NCBI RefSeq assembly: GCF_001718795.1
Contig: NZ_CP013438.1
Location: 1,860,001-1,924,000, forward strand
Reading direction: 5' to 3'
DNA: 64,000 bases
Source: Burkholderia latens
GTDB lineage: Bacteria > Pseudomonadota > Gammaproteobacteria > Burkholderiales > Burkholderiaceae
Numbering within the stretch: position 1 is the stretch's first letter; each line of letters starts with the position of its first letter. The notes below the pieces were generated by a model. The model was given only the letters and a program-made list of their open reading frames with translations. It did not search any database and was not told the DNA's origin. Made by a program: the position numbers and the translations under genes. Of this stretch, positions 34,720-44,429 are shown one piece after another.

Positions 34720-35622
34720 CTACGACGACAGCGCCGGCATCGGCGCGGACACGCACGCATGCGCGGCGTCGGGCGCGACGCTCGCGGCGGCAGGCGGCGC
34801 GTCGCAGAAGAAGCCAAGGAGCGCGGCGCGCGTGCTTTCACGCTGCGCGCGGCCCTCGATGTCGAGAAAATGCCCGGCGTCGAGGATCGTCGCGAAGCGC
34901 GCGCGCGGCACGTGTGCGCCGAGCTGGCGAACGTCGGCCGGCGTCGTGTATTCGTCGCGCTCGCCGTTCAGGAACAGCAGCTCGCAGCCGATGTTCGCGA
35001 ACTCGCTCAGGTAACGCTCCGGTTGCAGCGACAGGATCTGGTCGACGTGGAACGCGACCTGGTCCTGCTCGTCTCGGGGCAGGCGCGTCAGATAACGGTA
35101 GTTGTACAGCTTCATGATGCGCGGCAGGTAGCGGCCGACCGTATCGTTCAGCAACTGCGCGGCCTTCAGGTTCTCGCCGGCCGCGATGTGATCGCGGGCG
35201 CGCGTCACGTAATCGACCATCGCGTCGTTCAGGAACGGCGAGAACGAGCAGATCGCCGCGCGCCGCACGCTCGGGCACCCGCGAGCGAGTGCGAACAGCG
35301 ACGCGACGCCGCCCCACGACACCGACACGAGGAACGCCGGCGCAAAGCGCTCGACGAGGTACTGGAGAATCGCGGCCTCGTCGTCCTTGGTCAGGATGAA
35401 GCGGCCGGGGTTGTACTGGCGCGACTGCCCCGCATACGGCAAGTCGAAGCAGATCGTATTCATCCGCTCACCGAGGTACTGGACGGTCTGCCCGAACGAC
35501 GCGGTCGTCGCGAGCGCGCCGTTGACGAGCATCGCCGTATCGAACGACGGGTCGAACACGTTCCGTTCGACGTAGACCTTCAGACCATTCGGTAGCGGGA
35601 CCACGTGTTTTTCGGTCGGCAT
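34720..35622 (-). CDS. rhlA: 3-(3-hydroxyalkanoyloxy)alkanoic acid synthase of rhamnolipid biosynthesis
   Basis: A 300-residue alpha/beta-hydrolase-fold acyltransferase (P. aeruginosa RhlA is 295) that esterifies two 3-hydroxyacyl units into the lipid moiety of rhamnolipids. Visible: FDLPYAGQSRQYNPGR and the nucleophile elbow VSVSWGGVASLF with Ser102, the same number as the P. aeruginosa nucleophile. GHFLDIEGRA near the C-terminus carries the catalytic His. The ATG at 35622 has GGAGAACGACG upstream; the extension to 35718 is rejected. It is the first gene of the operon and faces a long A+T-rich control region. Confidence 0.94.
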   Translation of the reverse strand: MPTEKHVVPLPNGLKVYVERNVFDPSFDTAMLVNGALATTASFGQTVQYLGERMNTICFDLPYAGQSRQYNPGRFILTKDDEAAILQYLVERFAPAFLVSVSWGGVASLFALARGCPSVRRAAICSFSPFLNDAMVDYVTRARDHIAAGENLKAAQLLNDTVGRYLPRIMKLYNYRYLTRLPRDEQDQVAFHVDQILSLQPERYLSEFANIGCELLFLNGERDEYTTPADVRQLGAHVPRARFATILDAGHFLDIEGRAQRESTRAALLGFFCDAPPAAASVAPDAAHACVSAPMPALSS

Positions 35623-35776
35623 CGTCGTTCTCCGGTGGATGCGGCATCTCGGCGTCACGGCATGCTGCGGTGCGCAAGGGCCGGCGCCCGCCGCGTCGCG
35701 GTTATTGCCCGCGCTCATTGCCGATGCACCGCGGCAAATTCGCGCGGCGCCGATTCATTCCTTGAAGTGCGGCGCC

Positions 35777-35806
35777 ATACTAATACGGGCAATATTACTT
35801 ACTCAA
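35777..35806 (-). promoter_or_regulatory. Candidate rhlA promoter
   Basis: On the minus strand TTGAGT (35801-35806) and TAGTAT (35777-35782) are separated by 18 bases, each matching the sigma-70 consensus at four of six positions. The start would be about 145 bases upstream of rhlA. Assignment is tentative because the whole region is A+T-rich. Confidence 0.35.
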
Positions 35807-36268
35807 GTCATTCCAACGATCCCCTCTAGTCCATCCGGAAATACGGGCGATTCAAATTTTTCCGGTGTTTTTTATGGTATGCGAAGTTCGTCGACAGTGA
35901 ATGGCAATCGTTTGCGAGGCAGTGCCACACCATCGAACATAGAAGAATATTCTCTTCAAATTCAATTGATTACGCACCACCCAATCGCGTGATTGAAACG
36001 CATTCGGCCAAATTGACAGCCCGCCGGATGAACCTGCAAATACTTTGAAATTTACAAATCTGACGGAATTCGACATTCTTTCGAGATGTAATGAATCGGA
36101 ATTTGAAACTACCGCACCTATTAAGCCGCCGAGACTCTCGACGTTTTAAACAAACTTAAAATTATTTAACCTGCTTTCAATCGATTTTTCCGCATCCGCA
36201 CAATCGTTGCCACGGTCAGCGCCCCGCCTGTTGGCGGATTTATTACTCGGACCCTTATTTTTTCTTTG

Positions 36269-36282
36269 ATTGAACGATCAAT
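36269..36282. promoter_or_regulatory. BetI-type operator upstream of betI
   Basis: ATTGA-ACGA-TCAAT is an inverted repeat with perfect 5-bp arms, 60 bases upstream of betI. It resembles the known E. coli BetI operator core (ATTGGACGTTCAAT type). It fits autoregulated, choline-relieved repression of betIBA. Confidence 0.65.
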
Positions 36283-36341
36283 AAAAAACCGCTAAGCTCA
36301 CGACTTCCAGCAACGGGCCCGTCCGGGCGAAGGGAGTCGCG

Positions 36342-36926
36342 ATGCCGAAAGTCGGAATGCGGGAGATTCGCCGCGCACAGTTGATCGACGCGACGCTGCG
36401 CTCGATCGACGAGGCCGGCCTGCCCGGCACGACGCTCGCATCGGTCGCGCAGCGCGCGAATATCTCGACCGGCATCGTCAGCCACTACTTCGGCGACAAG
36501 GACGGTCTCCTCGAAGCGACGATGCGCCACGTGCTGCGCGATCTGTGGGCCGCCACCACGCAGCGCCGCGTCGCCGCCCGCAAAGATCCGCGTTCGCGGC
36601 TGCGCGCGATCGTCGCCGCGAACTTCGACGACACGCAGGTCAGCGCACCGGTAATGAAGACGTGGCTCGCGTTCTGGTCGCAGAGCATGCACGACGCCAT
36701 GCTCAAGCGGCTGCAGCATGTCAACACGCGCCGCCTCCATTCGAACCTGTGCGCCGAATTCGCGAAGGCGCTGCCGCGTGCGAAGGCACGCGAAGCCGCC
36801 AGCGGCCTTGCGGCGCTGATCGACGGCCTGTGGCTGCGCGGCGCGCTGGCCGGCGGCCCGATCGATACCCGGGCTGCACTGAAGCTCGCCAACGATTACA
36901 TCGACCTGCTGCTCGCGTCCCACTGA
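36342..36926 (+). CDS. betI: TetR-family repressor of choline-to-betaine genes
   Basis: A 194-residue BetI protein. The HTH lies at about residues 10-60 ([20 protein letters not shown], then [20 protein letters not shown]), with the usual TetR ligand-binding helices behind it. Length equals E. coli BetI (195). BetI represses bet genes and is released by choline. It is first in a betI-betB-betA operon, and an operator-like palindrome sits upstream. Confidence 0.96.
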   Translation: MPKVGMREIRRAQLIDATLRSIDEAGLPGTTLASVAQRANISTGIVSHYFGDKDGLLEATMRHVLRDLWAATTQRRVAARKDPRSRLRAIVAANFDDTQVSAPVMKTWLAFWSQSMHDAMLKRLQHVNTRRLHSNLCAEFAKALPRAKAREAASGLAALIDGLWLRGALAGGPIDTRAALKLANDYIDLLLASH

Positions 36927-36958
36927 CGCGCGACGCAGTCGCCCTCAAGGAGATCCTC

Positions 36959-38428
36959 ATGTCCGTATACGGTTTGCAGCGCCTCTACATCGGCGGCGGT
37001 TACGTCGACGCCACCAGCGGCAAGACTTTCGACACCTTCGATCCGGCCACCGGCGAACTGCTCGCGCAGGTGCAGCAGGCGAGCGCGGCCGACGTCGACC
37101 GGGCGGTCGCGTCGGCGCAGGAAGGCCAGCGCGAATGGGCGGCGATGACCGCGATGCAGCGCTCGCGCATCCTGCGCCGCGCGGTCGAGCTGCTGCGCGA
37201 CCGCAACGACGAGCTCGCGGCGATCGAAACGCGCGACACCGGCAAGCCGATCGGCGAGACGCTCGCGGTCGACATCGTCACCGGCGCGGACGTGATCGAG
37301 TACTACGCGGGCCTCGCAACCGCGATCGAAGGGCTGCAGGTGCCGCTGCGCGCCGAATCGTTCGTCTACACGCGCCGCGAGCCGCTCGGTGTATGCGCAG
37401 GCATCGGCGCGTGGAACTACCCGATCCAGATCGCGTGCTGGAAGACGGCGCCGGCGCTTGCGGCCGGCAATGCGATGGTGTTCAAGCCGAGCGAAGTCAC
37501 GCCGCTCACCGCACTGAAACTTGCGGAAATCTATACCGAAGCCGGCGTGCCGGCCGGCGTGTTCAACGTCGTGCAGGGCGACGGCTCGGTCGGCGCGCTG
37601 CTCACCGGCCATCCGGACATTGCGAAGGTGTCGTTCACCGGCGGCGTCGAGACCGGCAAGAAGGTAATGTCGCTCGCCGGCGCGTCGTCGCTGAAGGAAG
37701 TGACGATGGAGCTCGGCGGCAAGTCGCCGCTGATCGTGTTCGACGATGCGGACCTCGACCGCGCGGCCGACATCGCGGTCACCGCCAACTTTTTCAGCTC
37801 CGGCCAGGTCTGCACGAACGGCACGCGCGTATTCGTGCATCGCTCGATCAAGGACGCCTTCACGCAGAAGGTGCTCGAACGCGTGAAGCGCATCCGCGTC
37901 GGCAAGCCGACCGATGCGGACACCAACTTCGGTCCGCTCGTGTCGGCCGCGCAGCTCGACAAGGTGCTCGGCTTCATCGAAAGCGGCAAGGCCGAAGGCG
38001 CGAAACTGCTCGCCGGCGGCACGCGGCTGACCGAAGGCCACTTCGCCAGCGGCCAGTATGTCGCGCCGACCGTGTTCGGCGACTGCCGCGACGACATGAA
38101 GATCGTGCGCGAGGAAATCTTCGGTCCGGTGATGAGCATTCTCGAGTTCGAATCGGAGGACGAAGTAGTCGCCCGTGCGAACGACACGCACTACGGCCTG
38201 GCCGCCGGGGTCGTCACCGAGAACCTGTCGCGCGCGCATCGCACGATCCATCGCCTCGAAGCCGGCATCTGCTGGATCAACACGTGGGGCGAATCGCCGG
38301 CCGAAATGCCGGTTGGCGGATACAAGCAATCCGGTGTCGGACGCGAGAACGGCATCACGACGCTCGAACACTACACTCGCATCAAGTCGGTACAGGTCGA
38401 GCTCGGCCGCTACAACCCGGTGTTTTGA
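36959..38428 (+). CDS. betB: Betaine aldehyde dehydrogenase
   Basis: A 489-residue NAD(P)+-dependent aldehyde dehydrogenase oxidising betaine aldehyde to glycine betaine. Catalytic residues are Glu251 (TMELGGKSP) and Cys285 ([10 protein letters not shown]). The oxyanion Asn lies in [20 protein letters not shown]. Length matches BetB (490). The ATG at 36959 has AAGGAGATCCTC upstream, 32 bases after betI. The product supplies both osmoprotection and the gbc/dgc catabolic route encoded in the left part of the window. Confidence 0.97.
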   Translation: MSVYGLQRLYIGGGYVDATSGKTFDTFDPATGELLAQVQQASAADVDRAVASAQEGQREWAAMTAMQRSRILRRAVELLRDRNDELAAIETRDTGKPIGETLAVDIVTGADVIEYYAGLATAIEGLQVPLRAESFVYTRREPLGVCAGIGAWNYPIQIACWKTAPALAAGNAMVFKPSEVTPLTALKLAEIYTEAGVPAGVFNVVQGDGSVGALLTGHPDIAKVSFTGGVETGKKVMSLAGASSLKEVTMELGGKSPLIVFDDADLDRAADIAVTANFFSSGQVCTNGTRVFVHRSIKDAFTQKVLERVKRIRVGKPTDADTNFGPLVSAAQLDKVLGFIESGKAEGAKLLAGGTRLTEGHFASGQYVAPTVFGDCRDDMKIVREEIFGPVMSILEFESEDEVVARANDTHYGLAAGVVTENLSRAHRTIHRLEAGICWINTWGESPAEMPVGGYKQSGVGRENGITTLEHYTRIKSVQVELGRYNPVF

Positions 38429-38450
38429 GAACGAGAGGAGTTAACCCGTC

Positions 38451-40151
38451 ATGACGACACGCGAATACGACTACATCATCTGCGGCGCCGGTTCCGCGGG
38501 CAACGTGCTCGCGACGCGCCTGACGGAAGATCCGAACGTCACGGTGCTGCTGCTCGAAGCGGGCGGCCCCGACTACCGCTTCGACTTCCGTACGCAGATG
38601 CCGGCGGCACTCGCCTATCCGCTGCAGGGCCGCCGCTACAACTGGGCCTACGAAACCGATCCCGAGCCGCACATGGACAACCGCCGGATGGAATGCGGTC
38701 GCGGCAAGGGGCTCGGCGGCTCGTCGCTGATCAACGGGATGTGCTACATCCGCGGCAATGCGCTCGACTACGACAACTGGTCGACGCACAAGGGGCTCGA
38801 GAACTGGACGTATCTCGACTGCCTGCCGTACTTCAAGAAGGCCGAAACGCGCGACATCGGCCCGAACGACTATCACGGCGGCGACGGCCCCGTGTCGGTC
38901 ACGACCAGCAAGCCGGGCGCGAACCCGCTGTTCGAGGCGATGGTCGACGCGGGCGTGCAGGCAGGCTATCCGCGCACCGACGACCTGAACGGCTATCAGC
39001 AGGAAGGCTTCGGCCCGATGGATCGCACCGTCACGCCGAAGGGTCGCCGCGCGAGCACCGCACGCGGCTACCTCGACCAGGCGAAGGCGCGACCGAATCT
39101 CGAGATCGTCACGCACGCGCTCGCCGACCGCATCCTGTTCGACGGCAAGCGCGCGTCCGGCGTCACGTACCTGCGCGGGAGCGAGCGCGCAACCGCGCGT
39201 GCGCGCCGCGAAGTGCTCGTCTGCAGCGGCGCTATCGCGTCGCCGCAACTGCTGCAGCGCTCGGGCGTCGGCCCCGGCGCGTGGCTCAAGGAACTCGACA
39301 TTCCGGTCGTACTCGATCTGCCTGGCGTCGGCCAGAACCTGCAGGATCACCTGGAGATGTACATCCAGTACGAATGCAAGGAACCGGTGTCGCTGTATCC
39401 GGCGCTCAAATGGTGGAACCAGCCGAAAATCGGCCTCGAATGGATGCTGAACGGCACCGGCCTGGGCGCGAGCAACCACTTCGAGGCGGGCGGCTTCATC
39501 CGCACGCGCGACGACGATTTGTGGCCGAACATCCAGTATCACTTCCTGCCGGTCGCGATCAACTACAACGGCTCGAACGCGATCGAGATGCACGGCTTCC
39601 AGGCGCACGTCGGCTCGATGCGCTCGCCGAGCCGAGGCCGCGTGAAGCTGCGTTCGCGCGATCCGAACGATCATCCGAGCATCCTGTTCAACTACATGGC
39701 CGAGGCGCTCGACTGGCGCGAGTTCCGCGACGCGATCCGCGCGACGCGCGAGATCATGCGGCAGCCTGCGCTCGATCGCTATCGCGGCCGCGAGCTGAAC
39801 CCGGGCGCCGACTGCAAGACCGACAAGGAGCTCGACGCGTTCGTGCGGGCTCGCGCGGAAACCGCGTTCCATCCGTCGTGCTCGTGCAAGATGGGTTATG
39901 ACGACATGGCGGTCGTCGACGAAGAAGGCCGCGTGCACGGGCTGGAAGGGCTGCGTGTCGTCGACGCGTCGATCATGCCGATCATCACGACCGGGAATCT
40001 GAACGCGCCGACGATCATGATCGCGGAGAAGATCGCGGACAAGATTCGCGGGCGCAAGCCGCTCGCGCGCGTGGACGTCCCCTACTTCGTCGCAAACGGC
40101 GCGATGGCGCGCAACGTCGCGAAGGCAGTGCGGCAGCCGGAGACGGTGTAG
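38451..40151 (+). CDS. betA: Choline dehydrogenase
   Basis: A 566-residue GMC-family FAD oxidoreductase oxidising choline to betaine aldehyde. The FAD-binding N-terminus is [19 protein letters not shown], followed by [20 protein letters not shown]. The catalytic His region is [14 protein letters not shown] and the C-terminal GMC signature [19 protein letters not shown]. Length is close to E. coli BetA (556). GAGAGGAG is upstream of the ATG, 22 bases after betB. The operon ends at a strong terminator. Confidence 0.97.
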   Translation: MTTREYDYIICGAGSAGNVLATRLTEDPNVTVLLLEAGGPDYRFDFRTQMPAALAYPLQGRRYNWAYETDPEPHMDNRRMECGRGKGLGGSSLINGMCYIRGNALDYDNWSTHKGLENWTYLDCLPYFKKAETRDIGPNDYHGGDGPVSVTTSKPGANPLFEAMVDAGVQAGYPRTDDLNGYQQEGFGPMDRTVTPKGRRASTARGYLDQAKARPNLEIVTHALADRILFDGKRASGVTYLRGSERATARARREVLVCSGAIASPQLLQRSGVGPGAWLKELDIPVVLDLPGVGQNLQDHLEMYIQYECKEPVSLYPALKWWNQPKIGLEWMLNGTGLGASNHFEAGGFIRTRDDDLWPNIQYHFLPVAINYNGSNAIEMHGFQAHVGSMRSPSRGRVKLRSRDPNDHPSILFNYMAEALDWREFRDAIRATREIMRQPALDRYRGRELNPGADCKTDKELDAFVRARAETAFHPSCSCKMGYDDMAVVDEEGRVHGLEGLRVVDASIMPIITTGNLNAPTIMIAEKIADKIRGRKPLARVDVPYFVANGAMARNVAKAVRQPETV

Positions 40152-40194
40152 TCGGCAAGCGCCCGTCGCCGGGCGCGGCAGTCACGACGGGCGC

Positions 40195-40226
40195 GGCCCG
40201 CGGCACACTCGCCGCGGGCCGTTTTT
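40195..40226 (+). terminator. Rho-independent terminator of betIBA
   Basis: A perfect 10-bp stem GGCCCGCGGC / GCCGCGGGCC with a 6-base loop is followed by GTTTTT. It lies just before the 3' end of the converging hypothetical gene. Confidence 0.88.
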
Positions 40227-40230
40227 CATT

Positions 40231-41352
40231 TCACCGGGCGCGGCCGCCGCGCGTGCGCAAGCGTGCGACGGACGTCGCGGCCGGCCGCGCGCGTTTGGCA
40301 TGCACGATCGGGTTCGATCGCGACGTCAGGCTCATCGCACCGCGCAACCGGTCGAACGCGACATCTTCGTTTCGTCCGAAGCGGCCCGCTGCCGGCCATG
40401 CGAGCGTTTCATCGAGCCAGGCCTTCCACGCATCGCCGTGAAAGCGGCGCGCGAATCCGCGCACCATGTCCGGTGCCGCGATCACGATGCCGGCGAGCAG
40501 GTAGTACGCCCAGAAGCTGCCCGCGCCGACGAGCCGGTCGAGACGACACACGGACACCGCTGCAAGCAGCCCGGCGACCGATCCGAGATCCGCGCGCCGG
40601 TCGCGGATCGCGCGTGCGACGAGGTTGTGCCGCCCGCCGTACGCAGCGACGGACACCCCTTTGCCGGCGGCCAGTTCCGCGCTGAACATCGCGAGCGCGG
40701 CCAGCTCGTCGATACGCGCGGCATCGTTGCGGGGCCCGCAGACGTGCAGCACGTTCGCGTCGATGATCGCGCCCGGCCGCGCCGACGGATTCACGCGACG
40801 CGCCACGACGGCCGCGCGTCGTTCTCTCAGGTTTTTCGCAGGCGGCGCTTCGTCAATCTCGGGCTGTTCTTCGCGCTCGTACGCGGCGTCGCCTTCGCCG
40901 CATCCGGCATCCACGCCGCCGACGATCCGCTCCAGCGCGGCCCAGCCGTCGTCGGGGTCGTCGAACGCCCACGCGTCGACGAAACCGTGCGCGGATTCGA
41001 ATACCGCGCGCGATCCCGGGCAGCGTCGCTCCGCGTGCGCAAGCTGCCGCGCGTCGGGTACGTGCATGCATGTTTCGCGCGGGTCCGTCGCGTTGCAAGC
41101 GCAGCCGCTACCGCCCGCCGCCGTCCACGGTGCGAATTCATGCAACGCAGCGATCGCGTCGTGCGACAGGTGCATGCCCGGTTGCGCGCGCGCGTCGGGC
41201 GACGGCCCGCCGATCGCTGCGCGTGCATCGGACGCCGCGATGCACGCCGCGTCGTCCAGGTGGTCGATCAGATACTGCAGCCACGCAGCCGTGCGCAGCC
41301 GGTCGGGCGTCGCACCGCGGGCATCGCCATACTTCGCGGGCTCGGTGAGCAT
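40231..41352 (-). CDS. Hypothetical protein, no family recognised
   Basis: A 373-residue protein from ATG 41352 (MLTEPAKYGDARG); a start at 41439 would add 29 residues. Neither has a clear ribosome binding site. The first half is Asp/Ala-rich with a Cys-rich patch (GCACNATDPRETCMHV). The second half has regular alpha-helical composition and one moderately hydrophobic stretch (LVGAGSFWAYYLLAGIVIAA). No signal peptide is present. It converges on betA and is 225 bases downstream of the PraB-like cluster on the same strand. Shadow ORFs on the other strand are less protein-like, so this frame is favoured. Function unknown. Confidence 0.6.
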   Translation of the reverse strand: MLTEPAKYGDARGATPDRLRTAAWLQYLIDHLDDAACIAASDARAAIGGPSPDARAQPGMHLSHDAIAALHEFAPWTAAGGSGCACNATDPRETCMHVPDARQLAHAERRCPGSRAVFESAHGFVDAWAFDDPDDGWAALERIVGGVDAGCGEGDAAYEREEQPEIDEAPPAKNLRERRAAVVARRVNPSARPGAIIDANVLHVCGPRNDAARIDELAALAMFSAELAAGKGVSVAAYGGRHNLVARAIRDRRADLGSVAGLLAAVSVCRLDRLVGAGSFWAYYLLAGIVIAAPDMVRGFARRFHGDAWKAWLDETLAWPAAGRFGRNEDVAFDRLRGAMSLTSRSNPIVHAKRARPAATSVARLRTRGGRAR

Positions 41353-41577
41353 GGTGGTTCGGAATGGTTCTACGAATCGGAATGGGTCTGGCGTGTCGGT
41401 CGACGCAGGCGGCACCGCCCATCGCACCGGCCGCTGCATTGCCGCCCGCGTCGGATCGCGACGCGGGCGGCGCCCCGTTCGTCACGCCGCCAAGCGTGAC
41501 GCCGAAACCGGTGCGCCCGCCGCGCATCCTTGCACGGCCCTCGTATCTGGCGGGCGCCCCGGCGTCGATCACGATGC

Positions 41578-42081
41578 TTACTGCACGTGGAACTTCGGCG
41601 ACGTGGCGACCGTGCCGCTCACCGTACAGTCCGGCGTCAGCACGGCGTTGTTGAACGTCAGCGACGAGTTCGGATCGCTCCACGTCGTCACGACCTTGCT
41701 CGGTCCGCACGTGCCGAGCAGCGTGACGCTCACCTTCGCGTTGTTGATCGACAGTTGCGTCGTGCTGTCGGCCTGCCCCGTCCACGGTGCCGCGCTCGTC
41801 GCGCTCCCGCTGATCAGACCGCACGTCGCGCCGCCCGAGAACGTCGTCGACGTGATGCTGACGATGCCGGTCGACGTGATCGTGCCGTTGAACGTCGCAT
41901 TGCAGCTCGCGTTGACGGCCCCTTTGCTGAGCGTCGTGATCCCCGACGCGGAGAACGGTTCGCCGTTCGGATTCATCGGCTGACCGTCCGCGCGCGACAC
42001 GGTCACCGCGAACGCGGGCGCGGCCGAAACCGCGGTGAACGCCACTGCAGCAACAAGCGATACGATTTTGCGAATGCTCAT
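41578..42081 (-). CDS. PraB-like exported protein (alkane-oxidation activator family)
   Basis: A 167-residue secreted protein. The signal peptide SIRKIVSLVAAVAFTAVSAA ends at about APAFA. The mature protein is Ser/Thr/Gly-rich beta-type sequence with four Cys residues, such as NASCNATFNGTIT and SGGATCGLISGSATSAAPW. This composition and length fit the PraA/PraB family, first described in Pseudomonas as helping growth on alkanes. The assignment is from memory of the family and moderately secure. It is the last of four same-strand genes for exported proteins. Confidence 0.6.
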   Translation of the reverse strand: MSIRKIVSLVAAVAFTAVSAAPAFAVTVSRADGQPMNPNGEPFSASGITTLSKGAVNASCNATFNGTITSTGIVSITSTTFSGGATCGLISGSATSAAPWTGQADSTTQLSINNAKVSVTLLGTCGPSKVVTTWSDPNSSLTFNNAVLTPDCTVSGTVATSPKFHVQ

Positions 42082-42203
42082 TTGCACTGCCCCCTCTCTT
42101 GACAAATGGCGGCACGCCGCCAGAAACGCGACCGTCCGGCCGGATCGCTCCGGGCCGACCGGTCGCAGGACGCCGCCGGCGCGCGCGATGCGCGCCGCAC
42201 GGC

Positions 42204-43028
42204 TCAGAACTTGTAGGAAATCCCGACGAACGTGATCAGCGGATCGGCCTTCAACCGCGTGCGCGTGGTCGCGAGCGTCGATCCGTCGGCGGCCTTGATT
42301 ACCAGCGATGAATAGGTCTTCAGCGGCATGTACGTGAGCGTCGCCGTCAGTCCCCAATGCTTGTCGATCGCATAGCTCGCGCCGACGTTGTAGACCGGCG
42401 TGAACGACGACGACGCCTTGCCCTCGACCGACGTCGGCCCCGGCTTGCCGGCGCCGGCCGCGAGCACGCTGCCGAGGTTCTCGTTGATGTCTCTCGCGAA
42501 GTTGCCGTTCAGCTCGATGTTGCTGAACCAGCTGTAGGCGACGCCGATCCCGACGAACGGGCGGAACTTCGCGGTCGGCGCGTTGAAGTAGTACTGCAGA
42601 ATGACTGTCGGACTCCATTGCCGAGCGTTCTTTACCGCCGGCTGGTTCGACGTCTTGTCCATGTCGACCGAGCCGAGCGCGCCGGACGGGCCGGGCGGCC
42701 GGATCACGCCGTGCCCCGTGAGCGTGAACTCCGGAGGAATGCCGAGCACCGACGTGACTGCAATATGGTCGGTGAAGAAGTGCGTGAGCGTGAGACCGAC
42801 CGTATCGGCATTGTTGACGGTCAGGCTCGTACCCGGCGACGTGAACGACCCGGGCAGACGCAGCGGCCCGTTGATCGGCATGCTCGCCAGATTCGTCGTC
42901 AACCCGTTGGTCGAATCCTGCGGCATGATGTGCAGCCAGCCCAGCGTCGCGACGTTGTCGCCCGCCTGCTGGGCCGATGCGAGCGTCGACACGCCTGCGA
43001 CGACACCCGCGACAATCAGCTTCTTCAT
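42204..43028 (-). CDS. OmpW-family outer-membrane protein
   Basis: A 274-residue protein with signal peptide MKKLIVAGVVAGVSTLASAQ and an OmpW-type eight-stranded barrel. Typical segments are NADTVGLTLTHFFTDHIAVT, VILQYYFNAPTAKFRPFVGI followed by GVAYSWFSN, and the C-terminal LKADPLITFVGISYKF ending in Phe. OmpW and AlkL proteins carry small hydrophobic molecules across the outer membrane. It lies between the PraB-like gene and the DUF2957-type lipoprotein genes. An ATG far upstream in frame (43226) is rejected because the signal peptide starts at 43028. Confidence 0.9.
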   Translation of the reverse strand: MKKLIVAGVVAGVSTLASAQQAGDNVATLGWLHIMPQDSTNGLTTNLASMPINGPLRLPGSFTSPGTSLTVNNADTVGLTLTHFFTDHIAVTSVLGIPPEFTLTGHGVIRPPGPSGALGSVDMDKTSNQPAVKNARQWSPTVILQYYFNAPTAKFRPFVGIGVAYSWFSNIELNGNFARDINENLGSVLAAGAGKPGPTSVEGKASSSFTPVYNVGASYAIDKHWGLTATLTYMPLKTYSSLVIKAADGSTLATTRTRLKADPLITFVGISYKF

Positions 43029-43104
43029 CAAGTCTCCCCTCATTCTGTCCGGGCGGCGCCGCGCATGTACGCGCATGCACCGCCGTGTCTCCATCCGCGC
43101 GCGA

Positions 43105-44358
43105 TCACTGCACGAACGCACCGACCGTGAAGTACGGATTGCTCGCATCGGCCATGTCGAGGAACCCGAACACGCCGCCGGTGAACACGAACTTGCCGGT
43201 CGCCGGCCCCGACGCCGCATCCGCATGCACGGTCGTCACGACGCCCGGCACCTTCTGCGTGAAATCGAGGTTCAGCGCGCGCGCGAGCGCGGCCTGTGAC
43301 GCGTTGAACGGATCGAGCAACGTCGCCTGCGCGCCGACGAGCGCGGTTGCGCGGTAGTTGAACGCGCTGTCGACACCCGTGTACTCGCCGTTTTGCGACC
43401 CCTGCGCGACCGCCGTCCGGGGGCTCAGGAACGAAATCCCCGATTCGTCGTCCGCGCTCGGCGGCCCCTGCGTGAGGTCCGCGTTCGCGGCACCGGTGCG
43501 GATGAAAATCGGTACGAGCTGATTGCGCAGCTTGCCGACGATCAGGATCCCCTTGCCGGCCTTCGCGGGATCGAGCGCGGCGAGCGTCGGCGCAATCTGC
43601 GGCTGGTAGTTGAGCGACTGGAACGCCGGCGCATCGGCGCGCAACGTGAACGGCTGGTTCACCGTCGGGCTCGACACGAGCGGCTGCCCGCCGTTCTTCT
43701 TGCCGAAGTTGTCGGTTTCGACGTAACTGCCGTCCGCGTTGATCGTCACCTGCTGGTCGAGCGCCACGGGCTGGAAACTCTGCGACGGCACCTGGTGATA
43801 GCCGAGCTGGTTGTAGGCGCCGGCGATCTTCGACAGATCGGTTTCGAGTGCCGAGAAGCTGATGAACGGGTAGTACGGGAACGTCGTCTTCGGAATCCTG
43901 CCGACCCCGATCACACCGTCGAACTGGATCGTCGCGCCCGGAATCGCGCCGCCCAGCACGCCTTCGCCGAGGAACAGCCGCGCGGGCCGGTTCGGATCGA
44001 GGCTCGCGTTCTGCATCCGGAACGTGCACTGGTTCAGCTTGACGGTCGGCAGGCCGGTTTCGTCGGCCAGCGTGCCGTCGACGACGTTGGCCGGGGCCGT
44101 GTCGCGCGTCGGCTGAACCGTGCCGGCGGTGCTCGGCACCGGCGACGCGAGGTAGGTCACGCGATACGTCATCTTCGTCGTGTCGAGCTGCACCTTCACG
44201 AGTTCGCCCGATCCGGAGCCGCCGATGAACACAGTGTTGTAGTCGATCGTCTGCGGGCACAGCCGGACCACCGGCGCGGGCGGCGGGTCGCCGTCGCCGC
44301 CGCATGCGGCCAGCAGCGGCGCGACCGACACAGCAGCCATCCAATGCTTCACATTCAT
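43105..44358 (-). CDS. DUF2957-type lipoprotein, copy 1
   Basis: A 417-residue lipoprotein with lipobox LLAAC (Cys19, followed by GGDGD, consistent with outer-membrane sorting). It is paralogous to the next gene: both start after the lipid anchor with LCPxxxDYxTxxxGGxGSGE and end in NPYFTVGAFVQ. Shared internal blocks include GAIPGATIQFDGV and FPYYPFISFSALETDL. This family is, as I recall, DUF2957, largely confined to Burkholderia. Function is unknown. It is encoded 76 bases upstream of ompW on the same strand. Confidence 0.8.
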   Translation of the reverse strand: MNVKHWMAAVSVAPLLAACGGDGDPPPAPVVRLCPQTIDYNTVFIGGSGSGELVKVQLDTTKMTYRVTYLASPVPSTAGTVQPTRDTAPANVVDGTLADETGLPTVKLNQCTFRMQNASLDPNRPARLFLGEGVLGGAIPGATIQFDGVIGVGRIPKTTFPYYPFISFSALETDLSKIAGAYNQLGYHQVPSQSFQPVALDQQVTINADGSYVETDNFGKKNGGQPLVSSPTVNQPFTLRADAPAFQSLNYQPQIAPTLAALDPAKAGKGILIVGKLRNQLVPIFIRTGAANADLTQGPPSADDESGISFLSPRTAVAQGSQNGEYTGVDSAFNYRATALVGAQATLLDPFNASQAALARALNLDFTQKVPGVVTTVHADAASGPATGKFVFTGGVFGFLDMADASNPYFTVGAFVQ

Positions 44359-44429
44359 AGGAATCCTCTTGAATTTCGATTAGCCGGCGGCGACGCATGC
44401 GCCGCCGGTGTTCCATGCCTTGTACGCCG

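Larger units (their letters stand above)
35623..36341. other. 719-bp A+T-rich divergent intergenic region between rhlA and betI
   Basis: No ORF here has a convincing start or protein-like composition. From about 35,760 to 36,300 the sequence is clearly A+T-rich, unlike every gene around it. It holds a candidate rhlA promoter and a BetI-type operator. I could not recognise a clear LuxR-type box by eye. An atypical base composition can reflect a regulatory region silenced by nucleoid proteins or a transferred segment. Confidence 0.75.

Noticed and set aside
35623..36341. LuxR-type quorum-sensing box before rhlA
   Set aside because: I looked for a 20-bp CTG-N10-CAG-like dyad but saw none that is convincing; a weight-matrix scan would be needed to exclude it.
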